Assembly: GCF_032678705.1 (NCBI RefSeq)
Contig: NZ_JAVTSS010000001.1
Coordinates: 1,612,001-1,676,000, forward strand
DNA length: 64,000 nt
Origin: Pedobacter frigiditerrae
Lineage (GTDB): Bacteria; Bacteroidota; Bacteroidia; Sphingobacteriales; Sphingobacteriaceae
Direction: 5' to 3'
Numbering within the stretch: position 1 is the stretch's first letter; each line of letters begins with the position of its first letter. The notes beneath the pieces were generated by a model. It worked only from the letters and a program-made list of their open reading frames with translations. It did no database searches and was not told where the DNA came from. This document shows, piece by piece, positions 1 to 8,989 of the stretch. Both the position numbers and the translations under genes were made by a program.

Positions 1-55
1 TTATCCTTTTTCTAGAATGAAAAAAATTGAAATAAAACCCTCTACAAACTAAATA

Positions 56-2983
56 ATGAAGTTTTCTAAAATACTTACTGCCATCTTGCTATTTGTAAGT
101 TTTGCAAATGCCCAAACCAAAAGAGATTATAATCAATATGTAAATCCATTTATTGGTACTGGTGGTCACGGTCATACTTATCCTGGCCCTGCGTTGCCGT
201 TCGGGATGATACAACCTGGACCAGATACAAGATTAGAAGGTTGGGATGGCTGTTCTGGTTATCATTATACCGATAATACGATTTACGGATTTTCGCAAAC
301 TCATTTAAGCGGAACAGGAATTCCAGATTATTGTGATTTTTTGTTTATGCCAACAGTTGGGAAACCTCAATTTATAAACACACAGTATGCTTCTCCTTTT
401 CAAAAGAAAAATGAAAAAGCCAGTACTGGTTATTACAGCACTTTATTAGATAAGTACAACGTTAAAGCCGAAATTACCGCTACAAGACGTTCTGGATTGT
501 ACAAATTCACTTATCCAAAATCTAACGAAGCAAATGTCATTATCGATTTAAAACACAGAGATAAGGTTTTAGACAGTTGGATTGAAGTTGTTAACGACAG
601 GGAAATTAAAGGTTATAGAAAATCGAAAGCTTGGGCAACTGGACAAGAGTTGTATTTCCACGTTCGTTATAACAAACCTTTCAAATCTTACGGAATTGTA
701 GTTGATGATGAATTGAAGCCAGGAATTAAAAAAGCAAAAGGAACAAACATCAAGTTATACATACAGTTTGCTACCGGCGACCAAGAAGCAATTCTATCTA
801 GAGTTGCCATTTCTGCTGTTGATGATAAGGGCGCATTAAAAAATTTAGATGCTGAAATTGATGGATTTGACTTTGCAAAAGTCTTAGCTAAAGCTAAAAT
901 TGCTTGGAACAAGGAGCTCTCTAAAATTGATGCAGAAAGCACTAATAAAAAACAATTAACTACTTTTTATACTGCACTTTACCATAGTTTACTTAATCCA
1001 AATTTGTATATGGATGTTGATGGTAAATACCGTGGGTTAGACAATAAAATTCATACCGCAAAAGACTTTGAATATTTCACTGTTTTCTCTTTGTGGGATA
1101 CTTATAGAACTGAAAATCCATTGCTCACATTAATCGATAAAAAACACACTTTAGATTTTATCAAAACCTTTTTAGCCATGCACCAACAAGGCGGACAATT
1201 ACCGATTTGGCCTTTAGCTAACGATGAAACATTTTGTATGATTGGCAATCACGCTATTCCGGTAATTACTGATGGGTATGCAAAAGGTATTAGAGGTTTT
1301 GATACAAAACTTGCTTTAGAAGCGATGAAACACGCAGTAAATCGCAAACAATTTGGCATAGATATTTACGCAAAAAATGGTGCAGTATTAGCTGATATAG
1401 AACACGAAAGCGCTTCTAAAACAGTAGAATATGCTTATGATGACTGGTGTATTGCACAGTTTGCAAAAATGATTGGTGCAGAGGCTGATTATCAGACCTA
1501 CATCACTAGAGCCCAAAACTGGAAGAATGTTTATGACCCATCAACTGGGCATATTAGAGCTAGAAATAATGGTGGTTGGTGGAAACCCTTTAACCCAACA
1601 GAGGTAAATAATAATTATACCGAAGGTAATTCGTGGCATTACAGTTTTAGTACCCAACAAGACATTAATGGGCATATAGATTTGATGGGTGGAGAGAAAA
1701 TTTATCAAGCAAAGCTAGATGAATTGTTTACTACGAAACAAGGCTTAACTGGTCGTGACCAAAGTGATATTACAGGTTTAATTGGTCAATATGCTCACGG
1801 AAATGAGCCAAGTCACCACATGGCCTATCTTTTTAATTTCACCTCACATCCTGAAAAAACGCAGTATTATATCAACAAAATAATGAATGAGCAGTATCAT
1901 GACCAGCCTGATGGTTTGTCTGGAAATGAAGATTGCGGACAAATGAGTGCTTGGTTAGTGATGAGTGCGATGGGAATTTATCCAGTTTCACCAGGAAACA
2001 ACATGTACAATATTGGTACGCCTTGGTTTAAAAAGATGACGGTTAGTTTAGAGAATGGAAAGAAAATCATCATTTCTGCTCCTGCCAAAACTAATGCTAA
2101 TTATTACATCAAAGGAATTTCTTTAAATGGAAAACCCCATAAAAAGCTATTCTTAAACTTTACTGATTTAGCAAAAGGCGCAAATTTAAACTTTGCTTTA
2201 TCGGCTACACCTGATATGAAATACTTGAACAGTCTACAAAAACCTGTGATGAAAATTACAGAAAACCTGATTGTTCCGAATCCAATAATTGATGGTCCGC
2301 AAGAAACTTTTAAGGATAAAGCACAAGTTAGCATTACTTCTGCTCTAGCCAATACTGAAATTTATTATACGCTAGATGGAAGTACTCCAAGTCAAAATTC
2401 GACAAAATATGTTACTTCATTTAGCATAGATAAAAATGCAACCGTAAATGCCATTGCATATAAAAAAGGTTTTAAAACAAGTTATGTAAGCACCGCGACT
2501 TATAAAAAGATTAACAATAACTACACCATAAAAACTAACAGTGAAATTAATAAAAGCTTTACTGGCGGAGGAAACGATGCCTTAATTGATGGAGTTAGAG
2601 GTGCAATTAATTGGCGAGTTGGCAACAGGTGGCAAGGTTTCTGGGGTAAAGATTTTGAAGCTATTTTAGATTTAGGCAAAGACCAGCAAGTAAACTCTGT
2701 AAGCATTGGCGCATTACAAGATACAAATGCTTGGATTGTTTTTCCGCCAGAAACAGAATTTTGGATTGCAGGAAACGATATGAGTTTCAAATTAATTGGG
2801 ACAGTAAAAGCTCCAGTTGATGCAAAAGATTATAATATTCAAATTAAAGAGTTGGGTATAAAAGTTAATGCAGTTTGCCGATACATTAAAATCATCGCTA
2901 AAAATTATGGAGAACTACCTACTTGGCACGAAGGCGCCGGTGGAAAAGCACACACGTTTTTTGATGAGATAACTGTTAAATAA
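56..2983 (+). CDS. Secreted GH92 alpha-mannosidase with C-terminal accessory domains
   Basis: Probable calcium-dependent exo-alpha-mannosidase of glycoside hydrolase family 92, acting on mannose-containing glycans in the periplasm or at the surface. Residues 1-19 are a signal peptide ending FANA before Gln. The GH92 core (about 25-735) shows the family segments HLSGTG, EYAYDDW, TEGNSW (Glu near 523, which I align from memory with the general acid) and GNEDCGQMSAW. Residues about 745-820 look like a chitobiase/HexA C-terminal domain (YYTLDGSTP) and about 825-975 like an F5/8 type C (discoidin) carbohydrate-binding domain. At 975 aa it is longer than the usual 720-790 aa because of these domains. 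It is the first complete gene here and no partner is visible upstream. The HLSGTG loop is the form I associate with alpha-1,2-mannosidases, so that linkage is an inference. Confidence 0.93.
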   Translation: MKFSKILTAILLFVSFANAQTKRDYNQYVNPFIGTGGHGHTYPGPALPFGMIQPGPDTRLEGWDGCSGYHYTDNTIYGFSQTHLSGTGIPDYCDFLFMPTVGKPQFINTQYASPFQKKNEKASTGYYSTLLDKYNVKAEITATRRSGLYKFTYPKSNEANVIIDLKHRDKVLDSWIEVVNDREIKGYRKSKAWATGQELYFHVRYNKPFKSYGIVVDDELKPGIKKAKGTNIKLYIQFATGDQEAILSRVAISAVDDKGALKNLDAEIDGFDFAKVLAKAKIAWNKELSKIDAESTNKKQLTTFYTALYHSLLNPNLYMDVDGKYRGLDNKIHTAKDFEYFTVFSLWDTYRTENPLLTLIDKKHTLDFIKTFLAMHQQGGQLPIWPLANDETFCMIGNHAIPVITDGYAKGIRGFDTKLALEAMKHAVNRKQFGIDIYAKNGAVLADIEHESASKTVEYAYDDWCIAQFAKMIGAEADYQTYITRAQNWKNVYDPSTGHIRARNNGGWWKPFNPTEVNNNYTEGNSWHYSFSTQQDINGHIDLMGGEKIYQAKLDELFTTKQGLTGRDQSDITGLIGQYAHGNEPSHHMAYLFNFTSHPEKTQYYINKIMNEQYHDQPDGLSGNEDCGQMSAWLVMSAMGIYPVSPGNNMYNIGTPWFKKMTVSLENGKKIIISAPAKTNANYYIKGISLNGKPHKKLFLNFTDLAKGANLNFALSATPDMKYLNSLQKPVMKITENLIVPNPIIDGPQETFKDKAQVSITSALANTEIYYTLDGSTPSQNSTKYVTSFSIDKNATVNAIAYKKGFKTSYVSTATYKKINNNYTIKTNSEINKSFTGGGNDALIDGVRGAINWRVGNRWQGFWGKDFEAILDLGKDQQVNSVSIGALQDTNAWIVFPPETEFWIAGNDMSFKLIGTVKAPVDAKDYNIQIKELGIKVNAVCRYIKIIAKNYGELPTWHEGAGGKAHTFFDEITVK

Positions 2984-3020
2984 CTATACAAGTCATTTCT
3001 AGGTTCGGTTTTTTATCGTC

Positions 3021-3054
3021 CGAAGCAATCTATTTGGCAGGAAAGATTGCTTTG
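3021..3054. repeat. REP-like inverted repeat (CGAAGCAATCT family)
   Basis: CGAAGCAATCT (3021-3031) faces AGATTGCTTTG (3044-3054) with 10 of 11 positions pairing across a 12-base loop. It resembles the dispersed GAAGCAATC palindromes common between convergent genes of Bacteroidota. It lies between the convergent GH92 and alpha/beta hydrolase genes and could also act as a weak bidirectional terminator, although neither side has a strong T run. Confidence 0.55.
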
Positions 3055-3128
3055 CTATGCGTAATCACTTCACGGTTTTATATCGATAGCAAAGTCGCTT
3101 ATCCCTACTTCTTCCATAAATTATGCAT

Positions 3129-3875
3129 TTATTTAATTTTATACAATAGCTCACCAAGGGGAACAATAGCGGTTACTTGTGGGTTATGGTCTGCTTCTAA
3201 CACCTCAACGGGTATTTTTCTTTTTCTTGCACGCCCTGCCTGTGAAGCGAAGTCATCATTTTCAGGAAGCGTGCCTTTAGCTACAGTTAAAACATATTGT
3301 GCAGGAATTGTAGAAACTCCTCTTTTTAAATGAAGAATTTCTGTAAATGTTTTAAGCGATTGAGGTACATCTTTTGGTATTGGCTGACTTGCCTTAACCC
3401 AAGCTGGAACTAAAAAACCATTTACTTGACTTTTAATTAAACCATCCATTTTTCCACTAAATAACGTAGCTACACTTTCGCCGTCATTGGGTAAAAAGGC
3501 ATCTAGATATATCATTTTTTTAATGCGATTAGGAATGCTATCTGCAACTCCTGTAATCACCATTCCCCCATAACTATGACCAACTAATACCACATCGTAC
3601 AAATTTTCATAAAGAATTTGGTTCACCACATCTTTAACATGTGTGCTAAGGTTAACATCCGCTGATGCCAAATGGGCCCTTTCTCCCTGCCCTGTTAAGG
3701 ATGGTCTATAAACCTTACAGCCTTTGGCAGTTAAAATGGAATCTACTTTTTTAAAGGCATAACTACCACCCCAAGCACCATGAACAATTACATAAGTTGT
3801 TTTTTTTGATTCTTGGGCAAATACTTGTAACGATACACCTATTAACAGAATGGATAACCAATTTTTAAATTTCAT
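3129..3875 (-). CDS. Secreted alpha/beta hydrolase (EstC-like esterase)
   Basis: Small alpha/beta-hydrolase-fold esterase, predicted periplasmic. Residues 1-20 form a signal peptide (ending VFA before Gln). VHGAWGG (about 31-37) is the oxyanion-hole strand typical of EstC, salicylate esterase and hydroxynitrile-lyase relatives. GHSYGG carries the nucleophile Ser101, and the His in ADHNPQ near residue 230 is the probable catalytic base. Length (248 aa) is normal for the group. It is convergent with the GH92 gene and lies 53 bp downstream of the tail-tube gene on the same strand. The substrate cannot be read from sequence; small aromatic or fatty esters are typical of the family. Confidence 0.85.
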   Translation of the reverse strand: MKFKNWLSILLIGVSLQVFAQESKKTTYVIVHGAWGGSYAFKKVDSILTAKGCKVYRPSLTGQGERAHLASADVNLSTHVKDVVNQILYENLYDVVLVGHSYGGMVITGVADSIPNRIKKMIYLDAFLPNDGESVATLFSGKMDGLIKSQVNGFLVPAWVKASQPIPKDVPQSLKTFTEILHLKRGVSTIPAQYVLTVAKGTLPENDDFASQAGRARKRKIPVEVLEADHNPQVTAIVPLGELLYKIK

Positions 3876-3928
3876 TTTATATTTTTTGAATTAGGATAAT
3901 TGTTTAATTACAAAATACGTATGCTACA

Positions 3929-4390
3929 CTAGCCATTCGTAATGGTTAATTGCTCATGTGCTATTTCAATAGTGTCAATAGCTACTTCGTTTCCATCAGA
4001 TTTTAAATCAGTACTCGTAATTTTTGTAGGCCAAGCATTACTAAGCGTCCACTGCATTGTTATTTTACCTGCCTCATCCAACAGCTTAATTACAATGGTT
4101 CTTCTCTTGATGGTATTCATCTTGATTTCAGCATGCCAATTCCAGAAAGTATTATCGTTAACAAAAATTCCTCTTTTCATTGTTACGTTTCCATATTTGG
4201 TAATTCCTGGCATTTTCTCTGTAGAAAACAATTTGCTATTGCTCTTGCGGTATTCTATTATCTGAGTTTCCACATCCATTCCGCTAACTTCTTGAAAGGC
4301 TACGCCTTTTAGCTCAGTTCCTAAGTCTACCTCGAATCTAAACTTAGGCATTGGCCATATTGAGTCTTGTTTGCTTCCATCTTCTACCAT
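3929..4390 (-). CDS. Orphan phage-type tail tube protein (T4 gp19-like / TIGR02241 family)
   Basis: A 153-residue protein resembling the conserved tail-tube family of contractile phage tails and extracellular contractile injection systems. The characteristic start WPMPKFRFEVDLG, followed by FQEVSGMDVETQIIEYR, a central MKRGIF strand and the late segment TLSNAWPTKITSTDLK all fit this beta-barrel fold. There is no signal peptide. The N-terminal DGSKQDSIWPMPKF stretch resembles the usual family start, supporting this Met. No sheath, baseplate, spike or ATPase gene lies nearby, so the gene stands alone beside an esterase and a repeat-bearing spacer. It could be a remnant of an injection-system cluster, a part used in trans, or a domesticated protein. 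Confidence 0.8.
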   Translation of the reverse strand: MVEDGSKQDSIWPMPKFRFEVDLGTELKGVAFQEVSGMDVETQIIEYRKSNSKLFSTEKMPGITKYGNVTMKRGIFVNDNTFWNWHAEIKMNTIKRRTIVIKLLDEAGKITMQWTLSNAWPTKITSTDLKSDGNEVAIDTIEIAHEQLTITNG

Positions 4391-4499
4391 GATTGTGTTG
4401 AATTGAGTTTATATTTATTACTGATTTGAAATCCAATATAAGGTTTTAGCATTAATTTAGAGAGAAGATTATTTCTTTAAACAATTAACTAATCTCCCT

Positions 4500-4517
4500 G
4501 CCTGCCGGCGGGCAGGC
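4500..4517. repeat. GC-rich hairpin GCCTGCC-GGCG-GGCAGGC
   Basis: A perfect 7-bp stem with a 4-base loop, made only of G, C and T/A steps of the CCTGCC type. Such CCTGCC/GGCAGG palindromes are widespread intergenic repeats in Bacteroidota. There is no T run, so a transcriptional terminator is less likely than a dispersed repeat. Confidence 0.6.
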
Positions 4518-4602
4518 TTCAGGTGCATTTAAGGCCGTATTCGTACTTGGGAAAGGATTGTGGGGTTTTGAGGGGTTGCGAAGTTGCCTATACTACTATG
4601 TG

Positions 4603-4655
4603 CGTCATGCTCAGCTTGTCCCGATAGCTATCGGGAGGGCATCGTAATGCTATTG
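4603..4655. repeat. REP-like element with an 18-bp perfect palindrome
   Basis: CGTCATGCTCAGCTTG leads into the palindrome TCCCGATAGCTATCGGGA (4619-4636) and ends GGGCATCGTAATGCTATTG. The same framework (CGTCATxG-CAGCTTG, stem-loop, TAATGCTATTG) recurs at 10981-11018 with a different stem sequence, so the two are members of one repeat family whose central palindrome varies. Confidence 0.65.
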
Positions 4656-5049
4656 CACAGCTAATCTTAAAGCGTTACGCCTAGCTTGGCAGTTGCTAGT
4701 CCTCCACTTGCACTTGCCAGTTCTATTTTATTTATTCCAATGCTCAGCCTTGCCTCGGTTAGCCGCCGAATGGCTTTCTGTTTTTCACGCTAGTATATTT
4801 TAGGGGCGTTCAAAAATGCTTCGCAATATTCCATTGATGAAAAGAAGCAAAACCGAGCCCTTCAGTGAGCTCATTAATTCCATTAAAAACAATAACAACT
4901 CATTAATAAATCTAGGCTGCAAAATCGGTATAAGTTCTGTCAAAGAGACGATTTGATAAAGGGAGAAGTAATGCCAAGCGACATTTTAGACCCTGTTTAA
5001 AGCGTTGTTAGTTTATCGTTGCTCGACAGACGAAAAACGTTTATCCTCT

Positions 5050-5805
5050 CTACAAAACCCACTTATTCAGAAAATTATTAAAATCTTCTTTGAACTGCTC
5101 GCTTACAGGTATGGTGATATCGTTTATTTGGACAGAAGTTTTATTAGCCGATTTGATAGCGGCTGTTGCCACAATGAAAGAGCGGTGCAGGCGTAAAAAC
5201 ATTTCGGCAGGTAATTTCTCTTGAAGTCGTTTAAGGCTAGTAAGTGTTAGTAAAGGCTTTTCTGTAGAGCGTAGGTACACCTTAACATAGTCTTTTAAAC
5301 CTTCAATGTAAAGAATGTCGTCTACGTCAGTCTTTACCAACTGATGTTCTACTTTTAAATAGATATAAGGTCTTTGGTCTTGTGCTAATCTGGTTTCAAA
5401 GGTGGCACTTTGTAAACTATTTTCATACATATAAAAATAATCCTTCGCCTTTTCGGCAGCCTTAGAGAAATCTACGTAGCTGAAGGGTTTCACCAGATAA
5501 TCTAATGCATCTACCTTAAAACCTTCAAGTGCATACTGATCATAGGCTGTGGTGAATATAATCCTTACGTTTTTCTTTTTATCTGATTGACCAATGATAC
5601 GTGCCAATTCTATACCACTTAAATCTGCCATCCTGATGTCGAGGAAAATAAGGCTTAAACTAGGATTCTCGTGTATTTCTTTTAATGCAGATATGGCATT
5701 ATTGTAGCTACCTGCTAAATGCAAATATGGCGTTTGTTGAATATATGATGCGATTAACTCCAGCGCTGCTGGTTCATCATCTACTGCTATACAATTAATG
5801 CTCAT
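5050..5805 (-). CDS. LytTR-family response regulator
   Basis: DNA-binding response regulator of the LytR/AlgR type. The receiver domain (about 3-120) has the acidic pair Asp9/Asp10, phospho-acceptor Asp56 in LIFLDIRM and the conserved Lys in YLVKPF. The LytTR DNA-binding domain (about 148-248) includes YIEGLKDYVKVYL and FLRLHRSFIV. Its start overlaps the end of the kinase gene by 11 bp, so the two are translationally coupled and surely function together. LytTR proteins bind direct repeats spaced by about two helical turns. Exactly such repeats (TAGAYVRHT, 21-bp period) lie upstream of its own operon and in the spacer at 14.7 kb, so autoregulation and control of the molybdenum genes is inferred. 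Confidence 0.95.
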   Translation of the reverse strand: MSINCIAVDDEPAALELIASYIQQTPYLHLAGSYNNAISALKEIHENPSLSLIFLDIRMADLSGIELARIIGQSDKKKNVRIIFTTAYDQYALEGFKVDALDYLVKPFSYVDFSKAAEKAKDYFYMYENSLQSATFETRLAQDQRPYIYLKVEHQLVKTDVDDILYIEGLKDYVKVYLRSTEKPLLTLTSLKRLQEKLPAEMFLRLHRSFIVATAAIKSANKTSVQINDITIPVSEQFKEDFNNFLNKWVL

Positions 5806-6868
5806 CTATTGTTAAAGTTAAAGTCACCACAAATTCTTTTGCAAAATCATCAGGTTCTGCTGTCAATTCATATCTGTTTGGATAAATCAAATCTAAACGC
5901 CTTCTGGTATTGGCAACGCCGATGCCTTTGTCGTCTTCTAGTTGTTTTGCAAGTCCTACGAAAAGTGAATTACGAACTTCAAGCATCAGCTTTCCATCCT
6001 TCTCTGCTAGTTCAATATAAACATAACTTGGATTAACAGCACTGATACCATGTTTAAAAGCATTTTCTATAAACGGAAGGAAAAGCATTGGAGCTACAGG
6101 TAAATCTCTCAAACCTGGTTTTCTATCAAAAATCACTTGTACATCTTCAGCTATGCGAACTTTCATCAAGGCAATATAGTCTTCAATAAAATCCATTTCC
6201 TTAAACAGGGAAGTCTGCTCATTTTTGGTATCGTAGAGCACATACCTCATCATGTGTGAAAGGGAATAAATGGAAGTTTTTGCTGATTTAACATTGGTAT
6301 CCATCAATGCATAAATGGTATGTAGTGTATTGAATAAAAAATGCGGATTGATTTGTGCTTTTAAATAAGCTAGCTCGGCACCTACCCTTTCCTTCTCAGA
6401 AACCTCATAGGCAAGTTGTTTCTTTTGCAATCTTTTTGCAATTACAGAAACCCAACTAAGAGCAAGCGCAAGTATAGATAGACCAGTAATCCAAGTTTTT
6501 GTCCAATGGTAGTTTGGCACATAAGGCTTTCCTGGTTTATCATATAGTTTGGCAAAAATCTCATTAATGCCTATCGTATCGGCAAACCAAATATTAGCCT
6601 GTACCATGAACCAAATGGTTAAAATGAGTATCAATAGATAGGGTATTCCCCAATATTTATTAGATAGCTTCGGGAAAAACAGATAGATGTTACAAAAATA
6701 AAGTGCCGCTATTGATGCATTTTCTACCACCTGCTTAAGCCAGAATTCCCAAGGCATGGTCGAATAGCTATTTAATTGAACAACCAGCCAACAAAACAAT
6801 GAGGCCATCACCACAAAGTCTATCGAAAATACTGCCTTCAAAATCCGACTATCTCTATTCATATCCAA
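5795..6868 (-). CDS. LytS-type sensor histidine kinase
   Basis: Membrane sensor kinase of the His_kinase (PF06580) family, partner of the overlapping LytTR regulator. Four transmembrane segments lie near residues 17-35, 50-66, 76-94 and 125-146, with a soluble loop around 95-120 (rich in Pro, Trp and Tyr) that could sense a ligand. The phospho-acceptor is His176 in AQINPHFLFNTLH, followed by the ATPase N box (PFIENAFKHG) and the G1-box region DDKGIGVANTRRRL. Two start codons (residues 1 and 3) are possible. The gene is divergent from the cupin operon, and two LytTR-type half-sites sit 69-98 bp upstream of its start. The stimulus is unknown; the neighbouring redox genes suggest an envelope or redox cue, which is inference. 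Confidence 0.93.
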   Translation of the reverse strand: MDMNRDSRILKAVFSIDFVVMASLFCWLVVQLNSYSTMPWEFWLKQVVENASIAALYFCNIYLFFPKLSNKYWGIPYLLILILTIWFMVQANIWFADTIGINEIFAKLYDKPGKPYVPNYHWTKTWITGLSILALALSWVSVIAKRLQKKQLAYEVSEKERVGAELAYLKAQINPHFLFNTLHTIYALMDTNVKSAKTSIYSLSHMMRYVLYDTKNEQTSLFKEMDFIEDYIALMKVRIAEDVQVIFDRKPGLRDLPVAPMLFLPFIENAFKHGISAVNPSYVYIELAEKDGKLMLEVRNSLFVGLAKQLEDDKGIGVANTRRRLDLIYPNRYELTAEPDDFAKEFVVTLTLTIDEH

Positions 6869-6936
6869 ATGTAATCAACTCCCAATTTAGTTGAAGATAC
6901 AAAAAGACTGATTTTATCTGAATTGTTGGCAAGTAA

Positions 6937-6966
6937 TAGATAGTTTGGACTAATTCATAGACGAAT
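6937..6966 (-). promoter_or_regulatory. Candidate LytTR box pair upstream of the LytS/LytTR operon
   Basis: TAGATAGTT (6937-6945) and TAGACGAAT (6958-6966) are direct repeats with starts exactly 21 bp apart. Read toward the kinase gene they are ATTCGTCTA-N12-AACTATCTA. The same 9-mer pattern occurs in three other arrays facing other operons. Direct repeats two turns apart match the known binding geometry of LytTR regulators such as AgrA; binding by the adjacent regulator is inferred. Confidence 0.6.
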
Positions 6967-7021
6967 AAAGCTTTACGTCCCTTTGAAATATGGTAAAATT
7001 ACCCATCGGTTGAAAACAGCT

Positions 7022-7051
7022 AACGGTCTAGGCTAAATCCCGAATGGTCTA
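7022..7051 (+). promoter_or_regulatory. Candidate LytTR box pair upstream of the cupin operon
   Basis: AACGGTCTA (7022-7030) and AATGGTCTA (7043-7051) are direct repeats with a 21-bp period, on the strand opposite to the 6937 pair and pointing toward the cupin gene 67 bp downstream. On the complementary strand they read TAGACCGTT and TAGACCATT, fitting TAGAYVRHT. I saw no clear TAnnTTTG box between them and the start codon. Confidence 0.6.
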
Positions 7052-7117
7052 TTAGAAAATTATTTACCAAAAAGATTGTTTTGCTTTGAAGAAAGCAAGA
7101 AAAATAACTACTAAAAT

Positions 7118-7585
7118 ATGAAAACATCAATCATCGGAATTTTACTAACCATTACCGCTATACAGTATAGCAATGCGCAAATACGAACCGACTCAACTGC
7201 CTCAACCAGACCTAATCAATCCCAAAATCCATCATTTTTTACTGGAGGTTCTGCTACCGTAGAACGGATGCCAACTCCCCCAGATTTTAACTGCGGTGCA
7301 GCGAAAGTAACATTTCAACCAAAAACACGTACTGTTTGGCACTCACATGCTGGCGGACAATTTATCGTGGTAACACAAGGAACGGCCTGGTATCAAGAAA
7401 AAGGTAAAGCAAAACAAATTATCCCACAGGGTGGAGCAGTAATCTGCCCTCCAAATGTGATGCATTGGCATGGCGCATCCCCAGATGGAGTGATGTCGCA
7501 CACGGTAGCTACTCCAAATTTAGATAAAGGTGGCGCAACAGCTGGACAAGCGGTTACTGATGAAGAATATAACAGTAAAAACTAA
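7118..7585 (+). CDS. Secreted cupin-domain protein
   Basis: A 155-residue exported single-domain cupin. Residues 1-20 are a signal peptide (ending SNA before Gln). Cupin motif 1 is seen as WHSHAGGQFIVVTQG, with the metal-binding pair HxH but Gln where many family members have Glu. Motif 2 includes CPPNVMHWHGASPD. Relatives are annotated as quercetin-2,3-dioxygenase-like or (R)-mandelonitrile-lyase-like cupins, binding Mn, Fe or Zn. It is the first gene of a five-gene plus-strand operon with an NTF2-like protein, an aldo/keto reductase, a flavodoxin and a sugar dehydrogenase, so a role in handling small carbonyl compounds is plausible but unproven. Confidence 0.87.
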   Translation: MKTSIIGILLTITAIQYSNAQIRTDSTASTRPNQSQNPSFFTGGSATVERMPTPPDFNCGAAKVTFQPKTRTVWHSHAGGQFIVVTQGTAWYQEKGKAKQIIPQGGAVICPPNVMHWHGASPDGVMSHTVATPNLDKGGATAGQAVTDEEYNSKN

Positions 7586-7608
7586 TAACCTATAAAAAAC
7601 AATTAAAA

Positions 7609-8073
7609 ATGAAAAAGACAATTCTTTCCCTATTGGTATTATTTATGGCTGCACAATTTTGTGCTGCCCAAACAACTACACCTTCTAAGGCAGAACAAGA
7701 AATACTTGATCTTTCTAAAGCGAAATGGCTTTGGATGGCCGACAAAAAAGTAGATACTTTGAATGCGTTTTTTGTAGACAAAGCGATGTTTGTACACATG
7801 AGTGGTAAATGGGATAAAGCTCGTGAATTAGAAGTAATTAAAAGTGGTTCTATTTGGTATAAAAAAGCAGAAGTTTATTCTGCCTCAGTAAACATTTTGG
7901 GCAATACAGCCATTGTACTTAATGACCTTGACCTCTTAGCTGTAGTAGGTGGAAATGAAGTAATCAATCCCTTTATGGTAACTGAAGTTTATTTAAAAGA
8001 AAATGGTAAATGGAGATTAGCACAACTCACGTTCTCAACTCAAAGAAGGCCTGTTAAACTTACTAAACCTTAA
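7609..8073 (+). CDS. Secreted NTF2-like protein (DUF4440/SnoaL-like)
   Basis: 154 residues with a signal peptide (1-20, AQFCAAQ). The mature part fits the alpha+beta cone of the NTF2 superfamily: an N-terminal helix (KAEQEILDLSKAKWLWMADKKVDTL), then strands FFVDKAMFVHMSGKW, VNILGNTAIVLNDLDL and the closing KWRLAQLTFS. DUF4440 members are often small enzymes or ligand-binding proteins with no fixed activity. It lies 23 bp after the cupin gene and is exported too, so the two products probably share a compartment and perhaps a substrate. Confidence 0.82.
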   Translation: MKKTILSLLVLFMAAQFCAAQTTTPSKAEQEILDLSKAKWLWMADKKVDTLNAFFVDKAMFVHMSGKWDKARELEVIKSGSIWYKKAEVYSASVNILGNTAIVLNDLDLLAVVGGNEVINPFMVTEVYLKENGKWRLAQLTFSTQRRPVKLTKP

Positions 8074-8982
<909 letters not shown>

Positions 8983-8989
8983 GGAAGAA

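Larger units (their letters stand above)
4391..5049. other. Non-coding spacer with palindromic repeats
   Basis: About 660 bp with no convincing coding sequence on either strand. It is patchily GC-rich for this genome and holds a GC-rich hairpin (4500-4517), an 18-bp palindrome (4619-4636) and a tail shared with the spacer near 11 kb. No promoter for the flanking minus-strand genes was identified. A plus-strand open frame beginning at 5005 runs antisense into the LytTR gene and is not supported. Confidence 0.6.

Noticed and set aside
5005..5196. Short plus-strand open frame
   Set aside because: It runs antisense into the response regulator gene, has no recognisable domain, and its composition follows the minus-strand gene.
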